In this document: one piece after another, positions 15,552 through 24,843 of the stretch
How the letters are laid out: every line of letters begins with the position of its first letter
Position numbering within the stretch: position 1 is the stretch's first letter
DNA from: Stygiobacter sp. RIFOXYC2_FULL_38_25
GTDB lineage: Bacteria; Bacteroidota; Ignavibacteria; Ignavibacteriales; Melioribacteraceae
Assembly: GCA_001803165.1 (NCBI GenBank)
Contig: MHAZ01000021.1
Location: forward strand, 372,001 to 436,000
Direction of reading: 5' to 3'
Length of the DNA stretch: 64,000 nucleotides
Notes under the pieces: model-generated
What the model was told of the DNA's origin: nothing
Seen by the model: the letters and a program-made list of their open reading frames with translations, nothing else
Database searches by the model: none
Translations under genes and position numbers: made by a program

Positions 15552-18500
15552 ATGAATAGTTACCTAAACGAAATACACCATAAACTTCGTGCTGTTGTTG
15601 AGCGCGAGAAACGCAGAGACGGACTAAATAAATTATTTATTTGGATAACAGCTTTATGTGTTGGATTGTTTTTGTTTGTAGCTGTTGAGGCTTTGCTTAA
15701 TCTTGATAACTCAACGCGAACCGCCTTGTTTTTTGTTTGGATTTCACTCGGAGCTATCTATTTACTAGCCGCAATTGTTTACCCTCTTAGCAAGGATTTC
15801 TATTCTTACCTAAAACCAAACTTCGTAGAAACGGCAAAAAAAGTCGGGTTACACTTTCCCGAAATTAAAGATGAGCTCGCAAATGCTATTCAGTTATTAG
15901 AACAAACCGGTTTAAACTATTCCAGTCAGTTGGTAGAAGCCGCATTTAAACGCATATACGAAAAGAGTTCCGATATTAATTTTACTTCCATTGTAGATTT
16001 CTCCAAAACAAGGAAGCTGCTCAAACTCTCTGTTGCCACCCTTACCTTTACACTTATTTCCTTGTTCCTAATTCCCGGGTTAAGTTCCGCCGCATACCGT
16101 TTCTTTAACTATGAAAAAGATTTCTCCACTCCACCGGCTTTTACATTTAGAGTTATTCCCGGCAATAAAGAAATTACTAAAGGAGAAAATGTTTTAATCA
16201 GCATAAAAGCTGTTGGAAAACAACCGGCAAAGATTTCATTGTTTACAAAAACCACAGAACAAACTGAGCCGTCAGAAATAAAACTTACTTCCGATTCGCT
16301 TGGCAATTTCAATTACGAAGCCGTTTCTTTAAAGAGCACTACCGACTATTACGCACACGCGGATGGGATTACCGGCGAGACATACAGACTATCTGTTATA
16401 AACCGACCAATCATTTCATCGCTTAACTTAACGGTTGTGCCGCCGGCTTATTCAAAACTGCCATCGTTTACTCAAAAAGATAACGGAAATGTAACCGCGC
16501 TTCCCGGAAGCAAAATTCTTCTCTCTGTTTCCGCTTCCAGAGAACTGGCAAAAGCCAAAATTATTTTTAGCGATAGTGCTTCAAAGCCAATGAAAGTTAA
16601 TTACGCAAATACCTCTACAGAGTTATTCGTTAGCAAAGAAATGGATTACCAGATAATTATTACTGATGCGCAAGGTTTTGAAAATTCGAATCCGATTTCT
16701 TATTCCATAAAGACACTAAGCGATAATCCTCCGGGAATTGAGTTAATATCGCCGACCGCTAATGTTAATATGGGAAACGAAACAAAGATTTCCCTCATTT
16801 CAAAAATTAGCGACGATTATGGTTTCTCCCAGATGCAGCTCAATTATAAGCTGTCCCAATCAAAGTACAGACAACCGGAAGACAATTTTACAAAGCTGCC
16901 AATAACTATTTCTAAGGAAAAGAAAGAGGATGATATTTACTTTGTTTGGGATTTAGCTCCGCTTTACCTTGCCGAAGGTGAGGCACTTACTTTCTACTTA
17001 GAGGTTTTTGACAATGATAATGTTAACGGTCCAAAATCTGCCAGAACCGAAAGCTTAACAATCACAGTTCCTTCGCTTGAGCAGATTTTAGCAAAGTCCG
17101 ATGAGGCTCAAGAAAATTCTGTTAAAGAGCTTACAGAAACGCTGAAAGAAGCCGAGCGTTTGCAGCAAGAGATGAAAAAGATTAGTGACGACATGAAGGT
17201 AAACAACAGAGAAATATCCTGGCAGGAAAAAGAACGTGTTGAGAAGGCTGCTGAAAAGTTTAAACAGCTTGGGGAAAAAGTAGAGGATATTTCACAAAAA
17301 CTTTCTGAAATGCAAAAGGATTTAATGAAGAACAGTCTTCTCTCGGAAGAGACTTTACAAAAGTATAACGAGCTACAAGAGTTGATGAATAAGTTCGACA
17401 GCAAGGAATTGAAAGATGCCCTCAGCCGATTGAGCGAATCACTAAAGAATATGATGCGGGATAATGTGCAGATGTCTATGGAAGAGATGAAAGCCAACGA
17501 AGAATATTTTAAGAAAAGTATTGAGCGCACATTAAACTTACTTAAGCGGATACAAGCAGAGCAGAAAGTTGATGAACTCATAAAGCGCGCGGAAGATATT
17601 TCTGAAAAAATTGACGAACTTAAAAAGCAGACAGAGCAAAGCAATCTGAACGATTCTCAAAAACGGAATGAGCTTGCGAAGAAGCAAAAAGATATATCGG
17701 AAAGTTTGGAAAAGCTTGATGACGCAATGAAAGATGCCCAAGAGAAGATGAATACGTTAAAGGATTTGCCAAAAGATGAAATGCAGAAACTTGCCGAAGA
17801 GTTTGACAAACAGAATAATGAAGAACTTTCTGAAGAAGCAATGAAAGATTTGCAGAAGATGATGAAGCAGCAGGCCATAAACAACCAGCAGCAGCTTTCC
17901 GCCAATATGAAAAACATGAAGCAGCAAATGAAGAATATGCAATCGGCAATGCAGCAGATGAACCAGATGAAAACTTTTTGGGATATGGCGAAAATCTTAA
18001 ACGATCTCCTCGATCTTTCGAAGCAGCAAGAAAATTTGAAAAATAAAACAGAGCAGCTTAGTCCTTATTCCAAGGAATTTGATAAAGCCGCTCGTGAGCA
18101 AAACGAAATACAAAGCAGCTTAAACAAAGTTCTACAAAATATGAGTTCCCTTTCGCAGAAAACTTTTGCAATTACCCCGGAAATGGGAAAAGCTCTCGGC
18201 GCTGCTTTATCGGAAATGCAGCAGGCAATTTCAACTATGCAAACTCCCGGCGCGCAGTTAGCCTACCGCAATCAGGCTAACGCAATGGGGCAATTAAACG
18301 AAGCTGCAGGTATGCTGAAGGGTGGAATGGATCAGCTTATGCAGGGAGGGCAAAGCGGCGGAATGATGAGTATGATGCAGCAGCTTCAACAAATGGCGCA
18401 ACAACAAATGAGTTTGAATCAGCTTACTCAAATGATGAATCAGGGCAAACTATCGCAAGAAATGATGAGCCAAATGCAGCGACTTGCACAGCAGCAAGAG

Positions 18501-18911
18501 GCTATTCGCAAATCTTTAGAACAACTAAACCAAGAAGCAAAACAATCGGGGCAATCAAAACGCTTGGCATCGAATCTTGAGAAGATTCTAAATGAAATGA
18601 GGGAAGTGGTTACAAATCTTCAATCAGAAAAAGTTGATGATGAGCTTATCAAGCAGCAAGAAAAAATTCTATCTAAACTAATAGATGCGCAGCGTTCCGT
18701 GAATGAGCGTGATTTCGAGAAAGATAGAAAATCAAACACAGGAGAAAATATTGCGCGTAATACTCCGCCGGAGCTAATTCTTTCTACTGATGAAGGTAAA
18801 AACAAATTACGTGATGAGCTGCAAAAAGCTATTCGGGAGGGATATAAAAAGGATTATGAGGATTTGATTAGAAAGTATTTTGAATCTTTGATTGATAAAT
18901 CGAATAAATAA
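15552..18911 (+). CDS. Giant DUF4175-like membrane protein with Met/Gln-rich coiled coil
   Basis: A 1119-residue protein resembling the DUF4175 group. Two transmembrane helices (about residues 28-48 and 56-76) follow a short cytoplasmic N terminus and a third helix lies near residues 160-182. The next 330 residues are beta-rich with Ig-like stretches (for example PSFTQKDNGNVTALPGS). From about residue 510 to the end it is a very long coiled coil, first Lys/Glu-rich, then between about 770 and 1000 rich in methionine and glutamine (MKQQMKNMQ, MMSMMQQLQQMAQQQM). Such proteins sit beside DUF4159, MoxR and BatA-like genes in many genomes; their role is unknown. The gene is 53 bases after the DUF4159 gene and likely in its operon. 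Confidence 0.8.
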   Translation: MNSYLNEIHHKLRAVVEREKRRDGLNKLFIWITALCVGLFLFVAVEALLNLDNSTRTALFFVWISLGAIYLLAAIVYPLSKDFYSYLKPNFVETAKKVGLHFPEIKDELANAIQLLEQTGLNYSSQLVEAAFKRIYEKSSDINFTSIVDFSKTRKLLKLSVATLTFTLISLFLIPGLSSAAYRFFNYEKDFSTPPAFTFRVIPGNKEITKGENVLISIKAVGKQPAKISLFTKTTEQTEPSEIKLTSDSLGNFNYEAVSLKSTTDYYAHADGITGETYRLSVINRPIISSLNLTVVPPAYSKLPSFTQKDNGNVTALPGSKILLSVSASRELAKAKIIFSDSASKPMKVNYANTSTELFVSKEMDYQIIITDAQGFENSNPISYSIKTLSDNPPGIELISPTANVNMGNETKISLISKISDDYGFSQMQLNYKLSQSKYRQPEDNFTKLPITISKEKKEDDIYFVWDLAPLYLAEGEALTFYLEVFDNDNVNGPKSARTESLTITVPSLEQILAKSDEAQENSVKELTETLKEAERLQQEMKKISDDMKVNNREISWQEKERVEKAAEKFKQLGEKVEDISQKLSEMQKDLMKNSLLSEETLQKYNELQELMNKFDSKELKDALSRLSESLKNMMRDNVQMSMEEMKANEEYFKKSIERTLNLLKRIQAEQKVDELIKRAEDISEKIDELKKQTEQSNLNDSQKRNELAKKQKDISESLEKLDDAMKDAQEKMNTLKDLPKDEMQKLAEEFDKQNNEELSEEAMKDLQKMMKQQAINNQQQLSANMKNMKQQMKNMQSAMQQMNQMKTFWDMAKILNDLLDLSKQQENLKNKTEQLSPYSKEFDKAAREQNEIQSSLNKVLQNMSSLSQKTFAITPEMGKALGAALSEMQQAISTMQTPGAQLAYRNQANAMGQLNEAAGMLKGGMDQLMQGGQSGGMMSMMQQLQQMAQQQMSLNQLTQMMNQGKLSQEMMSQMQRLAQQQEAIRKSLEQLNQEAKQSGQSKRLASNLEKILNEMREVVTNLQSEKVDDELIKQQEKILSKLIDAQRSVNERDFEKDRKSNTGENIARNTPPELILSTDEGKNKLRDELQKAIREGYKKDYEDLIRKYFESLIDKSNK

Positions 18912-18998
18912 AGCCCTTCTCTTTAACCTTGTTGATTTGTTTACTTTATTAACCTAATATTCGTTTGTCAAAACGAAAGCAAAATCTCGGATTCATAG

Positions 18999-21900
18999 GT
19001 GAATCATTTCAAATATGGTGGAATCGTTACGCTTCTTTTCCTTTGGGGACTATCAACCGTTTGTTCCCAGCCGCAAATTTTAAAAAGCCTAAAAAAACTA
19101 ACACCTTCCGAAACCTTTGTAACTACAAACTGGAATTCAAACAATGGGCTGCCGCAAAATACGGTAAATAGAATTTGCCAGGACAAAAACGGCATTATTT
19201 GGATGGCAACTTACGGCGGTCTTGTTCGATTTGATGGAACGAAATTCAAAACGTTTTCCGTTAAGAATCATCCCGAACTATCTTCCGATAGAATTTATAA
19301 TATCTATGCGGATAGCAAAAACCAACTGTGGATATCTTCCGAGCTTGGTAAAATTTTAGTCTACGATGGAAGAAAGTTTCATGATCTGACTTACAAGTTC
19401 CGTTCGAATTTTAACGTTGTAAATAACTTTGCCGAGGATTCGAAGGGTAACATTTACATAAAAACAGATTCGACTCTTTATTATTACTTAAACGGAAAAG
19501 CAAGCACTGTTAAATTCCCCCGGGAAAATAAGCTTATTGATAATTTGATGTTGTACGAGACGGCTCCGTTTTTACGAAATGATTCTCTTTTTGTTTCCAG
19601 TTACGGAACATTGTCGTTAGTCTATAACGGCAAAGTTGTTAAGACTATACTTACCAATAAAAATACTTATCTCAATTATTCGCTTAACATAAACAAAGCC
19701 GGCTACTGGTATATCAGCGGAAACACTCTTTATTTTTCAAAAACATTTGAAGGGCTGCCCTCTGCAAAGCCTCTTTTTCAAAATATTTCTTTTTCGAGAG
19801 TTTATGTAACTGATTCTGCTGTACTCGCCAGTTCATTAAATGGTGGAATACATAAGATCAACAATGATTTTACTGTGGAAACTCTCTTCCCCCTTAATCA
19901 AATACCGGCTTCTTACAGAACAACTTTCTTCATTGATTCTGAAAATAGCTGGTGGATTGGGACTGAGTTGAATGGTGTTTACTATATAAAAAGAAAATTT
20001 CTTTATACACTTAACAAATCTTATGGATTGGAAGAAACAAATACATATCCTATTTTCAAAAGTTCAACCGGCTCTATCTGGGTGGGACAAAACCCCGGCA
20101 TAAGCAAGATTGAAAAAGGAAAAGTTATAAATGTATCCAAAGGGATTTTTGCAGCGCCGCCTGTAGTGTGGGGAATTACTGAAGACAAAGAAAAAAACAT
20201 TTGGCTGGCTAGTAACGGCGGAGGCATTCAAAAAGTAAGTGGTTCAAAATTCGAAAGCTTAACGCCTAAATTGCAAAAAGAGGCGGGGCTGCATTTCTTT
20301 TCTATTTACAAAGATTCAAAAGACAGAATTTGGGCTGGTTCTATTGGAAGACTTACTAAGTACGAAAACAATAAGTTCTCTTTCTATTCACCGTTAGACA
20401 ATAGAAAGAATATTTATAGAAACATTCTCGAAGACAAAGACGGTTCTCTCTGGTTAGCTTCCGACATGGGACTGATTCATTACGCTAATAATAAATTCGC
20501 ATTGATTGATTCAATAAATGCAAAATCTGCCAGAGCGTTATACTTAGATAGGAAGAACCGTTTATGGATTGGCACCTATGGCAATGGAATCCGGGTTAAA
20601 GTAAATAACAAATTTTATAGTTTACGTTTTAAAGATGGATTATACAGCGATATAGTTTCCGCCATTGTTGAAGACTTTAAAGGAAATTTTTGGTTTACAT
20701 GTAACAACGGCATTTTCAGAATCATAGAAACAGAATTAGATGATTATCTTGATGGAAAGAAAACAACAGTTACCTCTTTCCATTATGGCAGCGAAGAGGG
20801 TTTGAAGAACACTGAATTTAACGGCGGCTGTCAGCCCAGCTGGATGCGCGATGACCAAGGAAATCTCTGGTTCCCTTCTTTTAGCGGTCCGGTAATAGTT
20901 GATATAGATGCACTAAAGAATGTAAACCTTCAACCCATTGTTTTAATAGATAATCTAATCTATAAAGAGAGCACTTATTATCCGGGCGATAAAATCTCTC
21001 TCCCCTCCGATTATACAAGTTTTACAGTAAATCTTATTTCTCCTTTTTATACTTCACAATCCAACATGCGTTTTAAATATAGATTAAACAGGAATAGTGA
21101 AGAGTGGGCGGATATTGGGAACAAAAGAGAAATAGTTTTTCAAAAGCTTCCGTATGGTAAATACGAGCTTCAGGTAATTGCCTCGGACAGCTATGGTAAT
21201 TGGGCGCGAAAGCCGGCTTCAATAAAATTTATTGTCGAATCGGTTTTTCACGAAACGCCTCTTTTCTTTGCTTTAATTTCGTTGATACTTATAACTATAT
21301 TTTTTCTGTTTTTCTATTTGAGATTGAAACACGCACACAAGCAACAAGAACAATTAGAGTTAATTGTTCACGAGAGAACACAAAAGCTACAGGAAGCAAA
21401 AGAAAAAGCAGAGCTGGCAGCGGAAAAGGAAAAAGTTCTAAGATCTAAAGCGGAAGAAGAAAACAGACAGAAAATTGAATTACTACGTATTGTATCTCAC
21501 GATCTAAAAAATCCGGTTTTTGCAGTTCAAGGTTTTGCCGAAATGCTTCTTGAAGATGGCGTTCTTAACGATACAGACAAAAATGTTGCTCTTATGATTC
21601 AAGAAGCCGGGGAAAGGCTGAAAGAGTTAATAACGCAGCTTCTTGCATTCAGCCGTTTTGAAGGAGGTAAGTTTAACGTTGATAAAACAAACCTAAACGT
21701 TGCCGAGCAGATTGCTAAAATTGTTGAGCGCCAAAGAATACAAGCCGAAAAGAAGAATCAAAATTTATTTGCTCATATTCCGCCAGACAAAATTCTTATC
21801 TCGGCAGATCAGGTTCTTTTCGAACAAATTTTTGAAAACTTGATCAGCAATGCAATAAAATATTCTCCTGCCGGAAAGAATATTACTGTATCGGTTGCCG

Positions 21901-22148
21901 AAGAAAGTGATAAGGCATTTATTTCTGTTAAAGATGAAGGACAGGGCTTTAGCGAAGCTGATAAAGCTAATCTTTACAAACCATTCGTAAGACTCTCTGC
22001 TACTCCTACTGCCGGGGAATCTAGTTCCGGATTGGGTCTTACAATTGTTAGAAAGTTCGTTGAAGTTAATGATGGAACTATAAATCTGATCAGCAAAAAA
22101 AATGAGGGGGCTGAGTTTATTGTTGAGTTTAATTCTTTGAGAAACTAA
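18999..22148 (+). CDS. Two-component propeller sensor histidine kinase
   Basis: Membrane sensor kinase of 1049 residues. After a signal peptide (ending TVCSQ) come many Reg_prop repeats of the type NGIIWMATYGGLVRFDG, which together form two propellers in the periplasm, then a Y_Y_Y domain (about 655-748), one transmembrane helix (about 752-772), a short coiled coil, a HisKA domain with the phosphorylated His in IVSHDLKNP near residue 833, and an ATPase domain with N (ENLISNAIKY), G1 (KDEGQGF) and G2 (SGLGLTIV) boxes. Unlike the common hybrid form it has no receiver or AraC domain, so a separate response regulator must exist. GTG at 18999 is the first possible start, because a stop codon directly precedes it. 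Confidence 0.9.
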   Translation: MNHFKYGGIVTLLFLWGLSTVCSQPQILKSLKKLTPSETFVTTNWNSNNGLPQNTVNRICQDKNGIIWMATYGGLVRFDGTKFKTFSVKNHPELSSDRIYNIYADSKNQLWISSELGKILVYDGRKFHDLTYKFRSNFNVVNNFAEDSKGNIYIKTDSTLYYYLNGKASTVKFPRENKLIDNLMLYETAPFLRNDSLFVSSYGTLSLVYNGKVVKTILTNKNTYLNYSLNINKAGYWYISGNTLYFSKTFEGLPSAKPLFQNISFSRVYVTDSAVLASSLNGGIHKINNDFTVETLFPLNQIPASYRTTFFIDSENSWWIGTELNGVYYIKRKFLYTLNKSYGLEETNTYPIFKSSTGSIWVGQNPGISKIEKGKVINVSKGIFAAPPVVWGITEDKEKNIWLASNGGGIQKVSGSKFESLTPKLQKEAGLHFFSIYKDSKDRIWAGSIGRLTKYENNKFSFYSPLDNRKNIYRNILEDKDGSLWLASDMGLIHYANNKFALIDSINAKSARALYLDRKNRLWIGTYGNGIRVKVNNKFYSLRFKDGLYSDIVSAIVEDFKGNFWFTCNNGIFRIIETELDDYLDGKKTTVTSFHYGSEEGLKNTEFNGGCQPSWMRDDQGNLWFPSFSGPVIVDIDALKNVNLQPIVLIDNLIYKESTYYPGDKISLPSDYTSFTVNLISPFYTSQSNMRFKYRLNRNSEEWADIGNKREIVFQKLPYGKYELQVIASDSYGNWARKPASIKFIVESVFHETPLFFALISLILITIFFLFFYLRLKHAHKQQEQLELIVHERTQKLQEAKEKAELAAEKEKVLRSKAEEENRQKIELLRIVSHDLKNPVFAVQGFAEMLLEDGVLNDTDKNVALMIQEAGERLKELITQLLAFSRFEGGKFNVDKTNLNVAEQIAKIVERQRIQAEKKNQNLFAHIPPDKILISADQVLFEQIFENLISNAIKYSPAGKNITVSVAEESDKAFISVKDEGQGFSEADKANLYKPFVRLSATPTAGESSSGLGLTIVRKFVEVNDGTINLISKKNEGAEFIVEFNSLRN

Positions 22149-22180
22149 AGATTCCCTCTTTCATCAAGAGGGAATCCTTT
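22147..22180. terminator. Bidirectional terminator between convergent genes
   Basis: An 11-base perfect stem GATTCCCTCTT (22150-22160) and AAGAGGGAATC (22166-22176) with a five-base loop lies between the sensor kinase gene and the opposing coiled-coil gene. T-rich bases follow on both strands. Confidence 0.8.
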
Positions 22181-22188
22181 GAAAATAA

Positions 22189-22812
22189 TCAATCCCACTT
22201 GAGATATTTTGAATCACCAAGAAGTTCTTGAATTCTGCGTTGAACAATTTCATCTTTCTTTTGTTTTCTAACTTGAAGCGACTCTTTTAGCTCTTGTAAA
22301 CGCTTCTCCAAATTTATTACTTCCCCTTCTTTTTGAGATTCTCTAATATCAAATAACTTATTTAGAACTATCTGGAGATCAGATTTTAGTTTTTGTTGTT
22401 CTGTTTTATCTGCGTTTTTGTATTTAAGAGTTAATAATTCCATGTCGATTTCTAATTCTTGACCTTTTCTATATTTCTCCGAAAGTCCTCTCAGTCCAAA
22501 TACACCTTCTGCTTGAGCATATCCTGTCGAAAAGACATTAGCGTAAGAGGATGATCTTAGTAATTGTTGATATTTTTCTTTATTCAACTTTTTAAGTTCT
22601 TCAAGTTTTTCTTTCATTTCTGAAGAAAGATTTTTTAATAGTTTATCCTCCTCATCCTTACTCATTTCCTTTCCTTGAACCGTATATGCTTGAGCGAGTT
22701 CTTTGTACAAACTTTCAGCATTGCCGCTCGAATATGTTGCGGCTTGCGGTAAGATTTGTCTGCCGCCGCAAAGCAACAGTGCTATTACCAATAAAATCAT
22801 TTTCCGTTTCAT
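22189..22812 (-). CDS. Exported coiled-coil protein of an ECF sigma operon
   Basis: About 207 residues: a signal peptide (MKRKMILLVIALLL) and then almost only charged alpha-helix, including KEKLEELKKLNKEKYQQLL and a C-terminal LEKRLQELKESLQVRKQKKDEIVQRRIQELLG. No named domain is seen. The ATG at 22812 is chosen because AAGGAG stands about six bases upstream; the open frame extends 22 codons further without a site. It is the last gene of a sigma/anti-sigma/coiled-coil operon, with 19 bases to the anti-sigma gene. The plan resembles periplasmic helical regulators such as CpxP/Spy/ZraP in spirit, but similarity in sequence is not evident. Confidence 0.7.
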   Translation of the reverse strand: MKRKMILLVIALLLCGGRQILPQAATYSSGNAESLYKELAQAYTVQGKEMSKDEEDKLLKNLSSEMKEKLEELKKLNKEKYQQLLRSSSYANVFSTGYAQAEGVFGLRGLSEKYRKGQELEIDMELLTLKYKNADKTEQQKLKSDLQIVLNKLFDIRESQKEGEVINLEKRLQELKESLQVRKQKKDEIVQRRIQELLGDSKYLKWD

Positions 22813-22831
22813 TCTATCTCCTTGTAATTTG

Positions 22832-23371
22832 TTAAAATTTATCTGCTTGCTTTTCCAGCAATTGAAGCCGTTCATCAATTATTCTCAGTTGATTGCTCCA
22901 TTTATCATTATTTATAATTTCAATTCTCTCTTTCACATTTTCAATCTGAGAGTTAATTTTTACTCCTTCCCAATCAAGCAGTTCGTTGGAAACCGACTTA
23001 ACCGGATTTTGTCTAGGGGTAATTAGAGATATAACAATAGCTACAACCGCTAGTCCGCTTATCAATCCGATTTTTGTTCTTGTTGAAAATTCCTCTCTTC
23101 TATTCCACATCTGTTTGAAAGAGAATTTTTTATCGGGCATTACTGCGCGTTCAACCATCTTTTCAAATTTGGAATCTAGTACATCTTCGCCTAACTCATC
23201 TCTGCAAGTCTCCAGAAGCGCAAATTCATCTTTCATCAACAACGTACATTTGGCGCAGTTTTGAATATGACGGCTCCAAAAATCAATACGTTCTTTTGGC
23301 AGACTTTGTTCGGCAAAGAGCCATATCTCATTTTCAAAGTCCTTGCAAATCAAATCCTTTTGTTCACTCAT
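22832..23371 (-). CDS. Anti-sigma factor with zinc-finger (zf-HC2-like) domain
   Basis: Membrane anti-sigma factor of 179 residues. The cytoplasmic N-terminal part has HIQNCAKC, the H-x3-C-x2-C zinc-binding motif of the ZAS/zf-HC2 group, one transmembrane helix (IGLISGLAVVAIVISLI, about residues 101-117) and a periplasmic helical tail with coiled-coil character (ENVKERIEIINNDKWSNQLRIIDERLQLLEKQ). It would hold the upstream-encoded ECF sigma factor at the membrane. Its gene overlaps the sigma gene by eight bases, a strong sign of translational coupling. Confidence 0.85.
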   Translation of the reverse strand: MSEQKDLICKDFENEIWLFAEQSLPKERIDFWSRHIQNCAKCTLLMKDEFALLETCRDELGEDVLDSKFEKMVERAVMPDKKFSFKQMWNRREEFSTRTKIGLISGLAVVAIVISLITPRQNPVKSVSNELLDWEGVKINSQIENVKERIEIINNDKWSNQLRIIDERLQLLEKQADKF

Positions 23372-23909
23372 TTTCTTTTCCTAAAATCCGCTTTATTTTT
23401 TTAACTGAATAATTCATATGCGAAAGCACTGTGTTTATTGATTCACTCGTTATTTCGGAAATTTCCTTAAACGACATTCCACTGTAAATTCTTAAAAGAA
23501 AAACTTCTTTTTGTTTTGAAGAAAGATTCCGAACCGCTTTCTCTAACATCAATTTGTTTTCTTTCCTTACAAACTCGTGATGCGGATTGCTTTCGCTTTT
23601 TAATTCGTCCGGTTCAATATGAGCAATTGCTTCATCCCGTTTGCGTTTTCTAAGATTATCCATCGCGGTGTTGTGCGCAATTGCAAAGAGCCAAGATGAA
23701 AACTTTTGCTGCTCATTGTACTTCTTAATTCCTTTCCACGTTTTAATCAGAGTTTCTTGAAATAAGTCTTCAGTTTGAGTTCTTTCTCCACTCAGTCTGA
23801 ACAAGTAAGAAAACAATTGCCTCCGGTAAATTTGAATTAACGGTCCGAACGCAGCCGAGTCTCCGCTACGGCATTTTTCTATTAAACCTTGTTCTTGAGT
23901 TGTGCTCAT
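23364..23909 (-). CDS. ECF-type RNA polymerase sigma factor
   Basis: A 181-residue extracytoplasmic-function sigma factor. Region 2 is visible as RRQLFSYLFRLSGERTQTEDLFQETLIKTWKGIKKY and SSWLFAIAHNTAMDNLRKRKR; region 4 as LSSKQKEVFLLRIYSGMSFKEISEITSESINTVLSHMNYSVKKIKR with its helix-turn-helix. It heads an operon with its anti-sigma factor and an exported coiled-coil protein, which suggests response to an envelope signal. I found no clear autoregulatory promoter in the 187 bases before it. Confidence 0.92.
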   Translation of the reverse strand: MSTTQEQGLIEKCRSGDSAAFGPLIQIYRRQLFSYLFRLSGERTQTEDLFQETLIKTWKGIKKYNEQQKFSSWLFAIAHNTAMDNLRKRKRDEAIAHIEPDELKSESNPHHEFVRKENKLMLEKAVRNLSSKQKEVFLLRIYSGMSFKEISEITSESINTVLSHMNYSVKKIKRILGKENE

Positions 23910-24096
23910 AAAACTCTGTTTTCTGTTTAAGTAAACGAATCTATCTTAAATTTATTGTGTTCTGCCCAAAAATATTTTAAGAAACTAATCCAGCGGGTCT
24001 TTCGTTGTACAATTACGCTTCTTTATGGTTGCATCAAATTAGTAATTTATTGTATTTACACCCTCAATTTTATCAATTGATTTCTTGGAGAACCGC

Positions 24097-24840
24097 ATGG
24101 ATTTATTTTTAACGCCGGAAATGTGGGTTGCTTTATTAACATTAACCGCGCTCGAAATAGTATTGGGAATAGACAACATAATTTTTATTTCAATTCTTGC
24201 CGGAAAGCTCCCGCACGCACAGCAGAACAATGCGCGAATTACCGGACTCGCTTTAGCTATGTTAACAAGAGTTGCTCTTCTTTTCTCCCTTAGCTGGATT
24301 ATGAAACTCACCCAGCCGTTGTTTACTATTATTTCACAAGAAATTTCCGGAAGAGATATTATTCTAATCGTAGGCGGTTTATTCTTGCTGGCAAAAAGCA
24401 CTCACGAAATACATTCTAAACTTGAAGGCGAAGAGGGCGGCTCTTCCAAGCGTGTTGGTCCTTCATTTATTGGCGTGATAATTCAAATTGCCCTGCTTGA
24501 TATTGTCTTTTCTCTCGATTCCGTAATTACCGCAATCGGCATGGTAAGCAATTTAGGGATAATGATTGCCGCTGTAGTTATAGCTGTAGTTTTTATGATG
24601 TTCTTCTCCAGCTCAATCAGCGGGTTTGTTGAAAAACATCCTACAATAAAAATTTTGGCGCTCAGTTTTCTTTTATTGATTGGAGTAACTCTTATTGCCG
24701 AAGGATTCGATCAGCACATTTCAAAAGGATATATATACTTTGCTATGGCGTTTTCAGTTTTCGTTGAAATGCTAAACTTGAAAATGCGCGGGAAATCATC
24801 TCCGGTTAAACTTCACGAGGAATACGTTAAAGAGAAATAA
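24097..24840 (+). CDS. TerC-family integral membrane protein
   Basis: Polytopic membrane protein (247 residues) of the TerC/YkoY/YgjT family, linked in other bacteria to tellurite resistance and to manganese export. Seven or so hydrophobic segments are seen. The conserved acidic sites LGIDNIIFISIL (first helix) and VFSLDSVITAIG (middle helix) are intact; these aspartates are thought to bind the metal. The ATG at 24097 is preferred over an upstream TTG because TTGGAG precedes it at proper distance and the usual start MDLFLTPEMWVAL follows. Substrate is inferred from family only. Confidence 0.9.
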   Translation: MDLFLTPEMWVALLTLTALEIVLGIDNIIFISILAGKLPHAQQNNARITGLALAMLTRVALLFSLSWIMKLTQPLFTIISQEISGRDIILIVGGLFLLAKSTHEIHSKLEGEEGGSSKRVGPSFIGVIIQIALLDIVFSLDSVITAIGMVSNLGIMIAAVVIAVVFMMFFSSSISGFVEKHPTIKILALSFLLLIGVTLIAEGFDQHISKGYIYFAMAFSVFVEMLNLKMRGKSSPVKLHEEYVKEK

Positions 24841-24843
24841 ATT

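Noticed and set aside
17108-17949. Several Ser/Cys/Phe-rich minus-strand frames within the DUF4175-like gene
   Set aside because: They are the antisense image of Lys/Glu/Gln-rich coiled-coil codons and show no features of real proteins.
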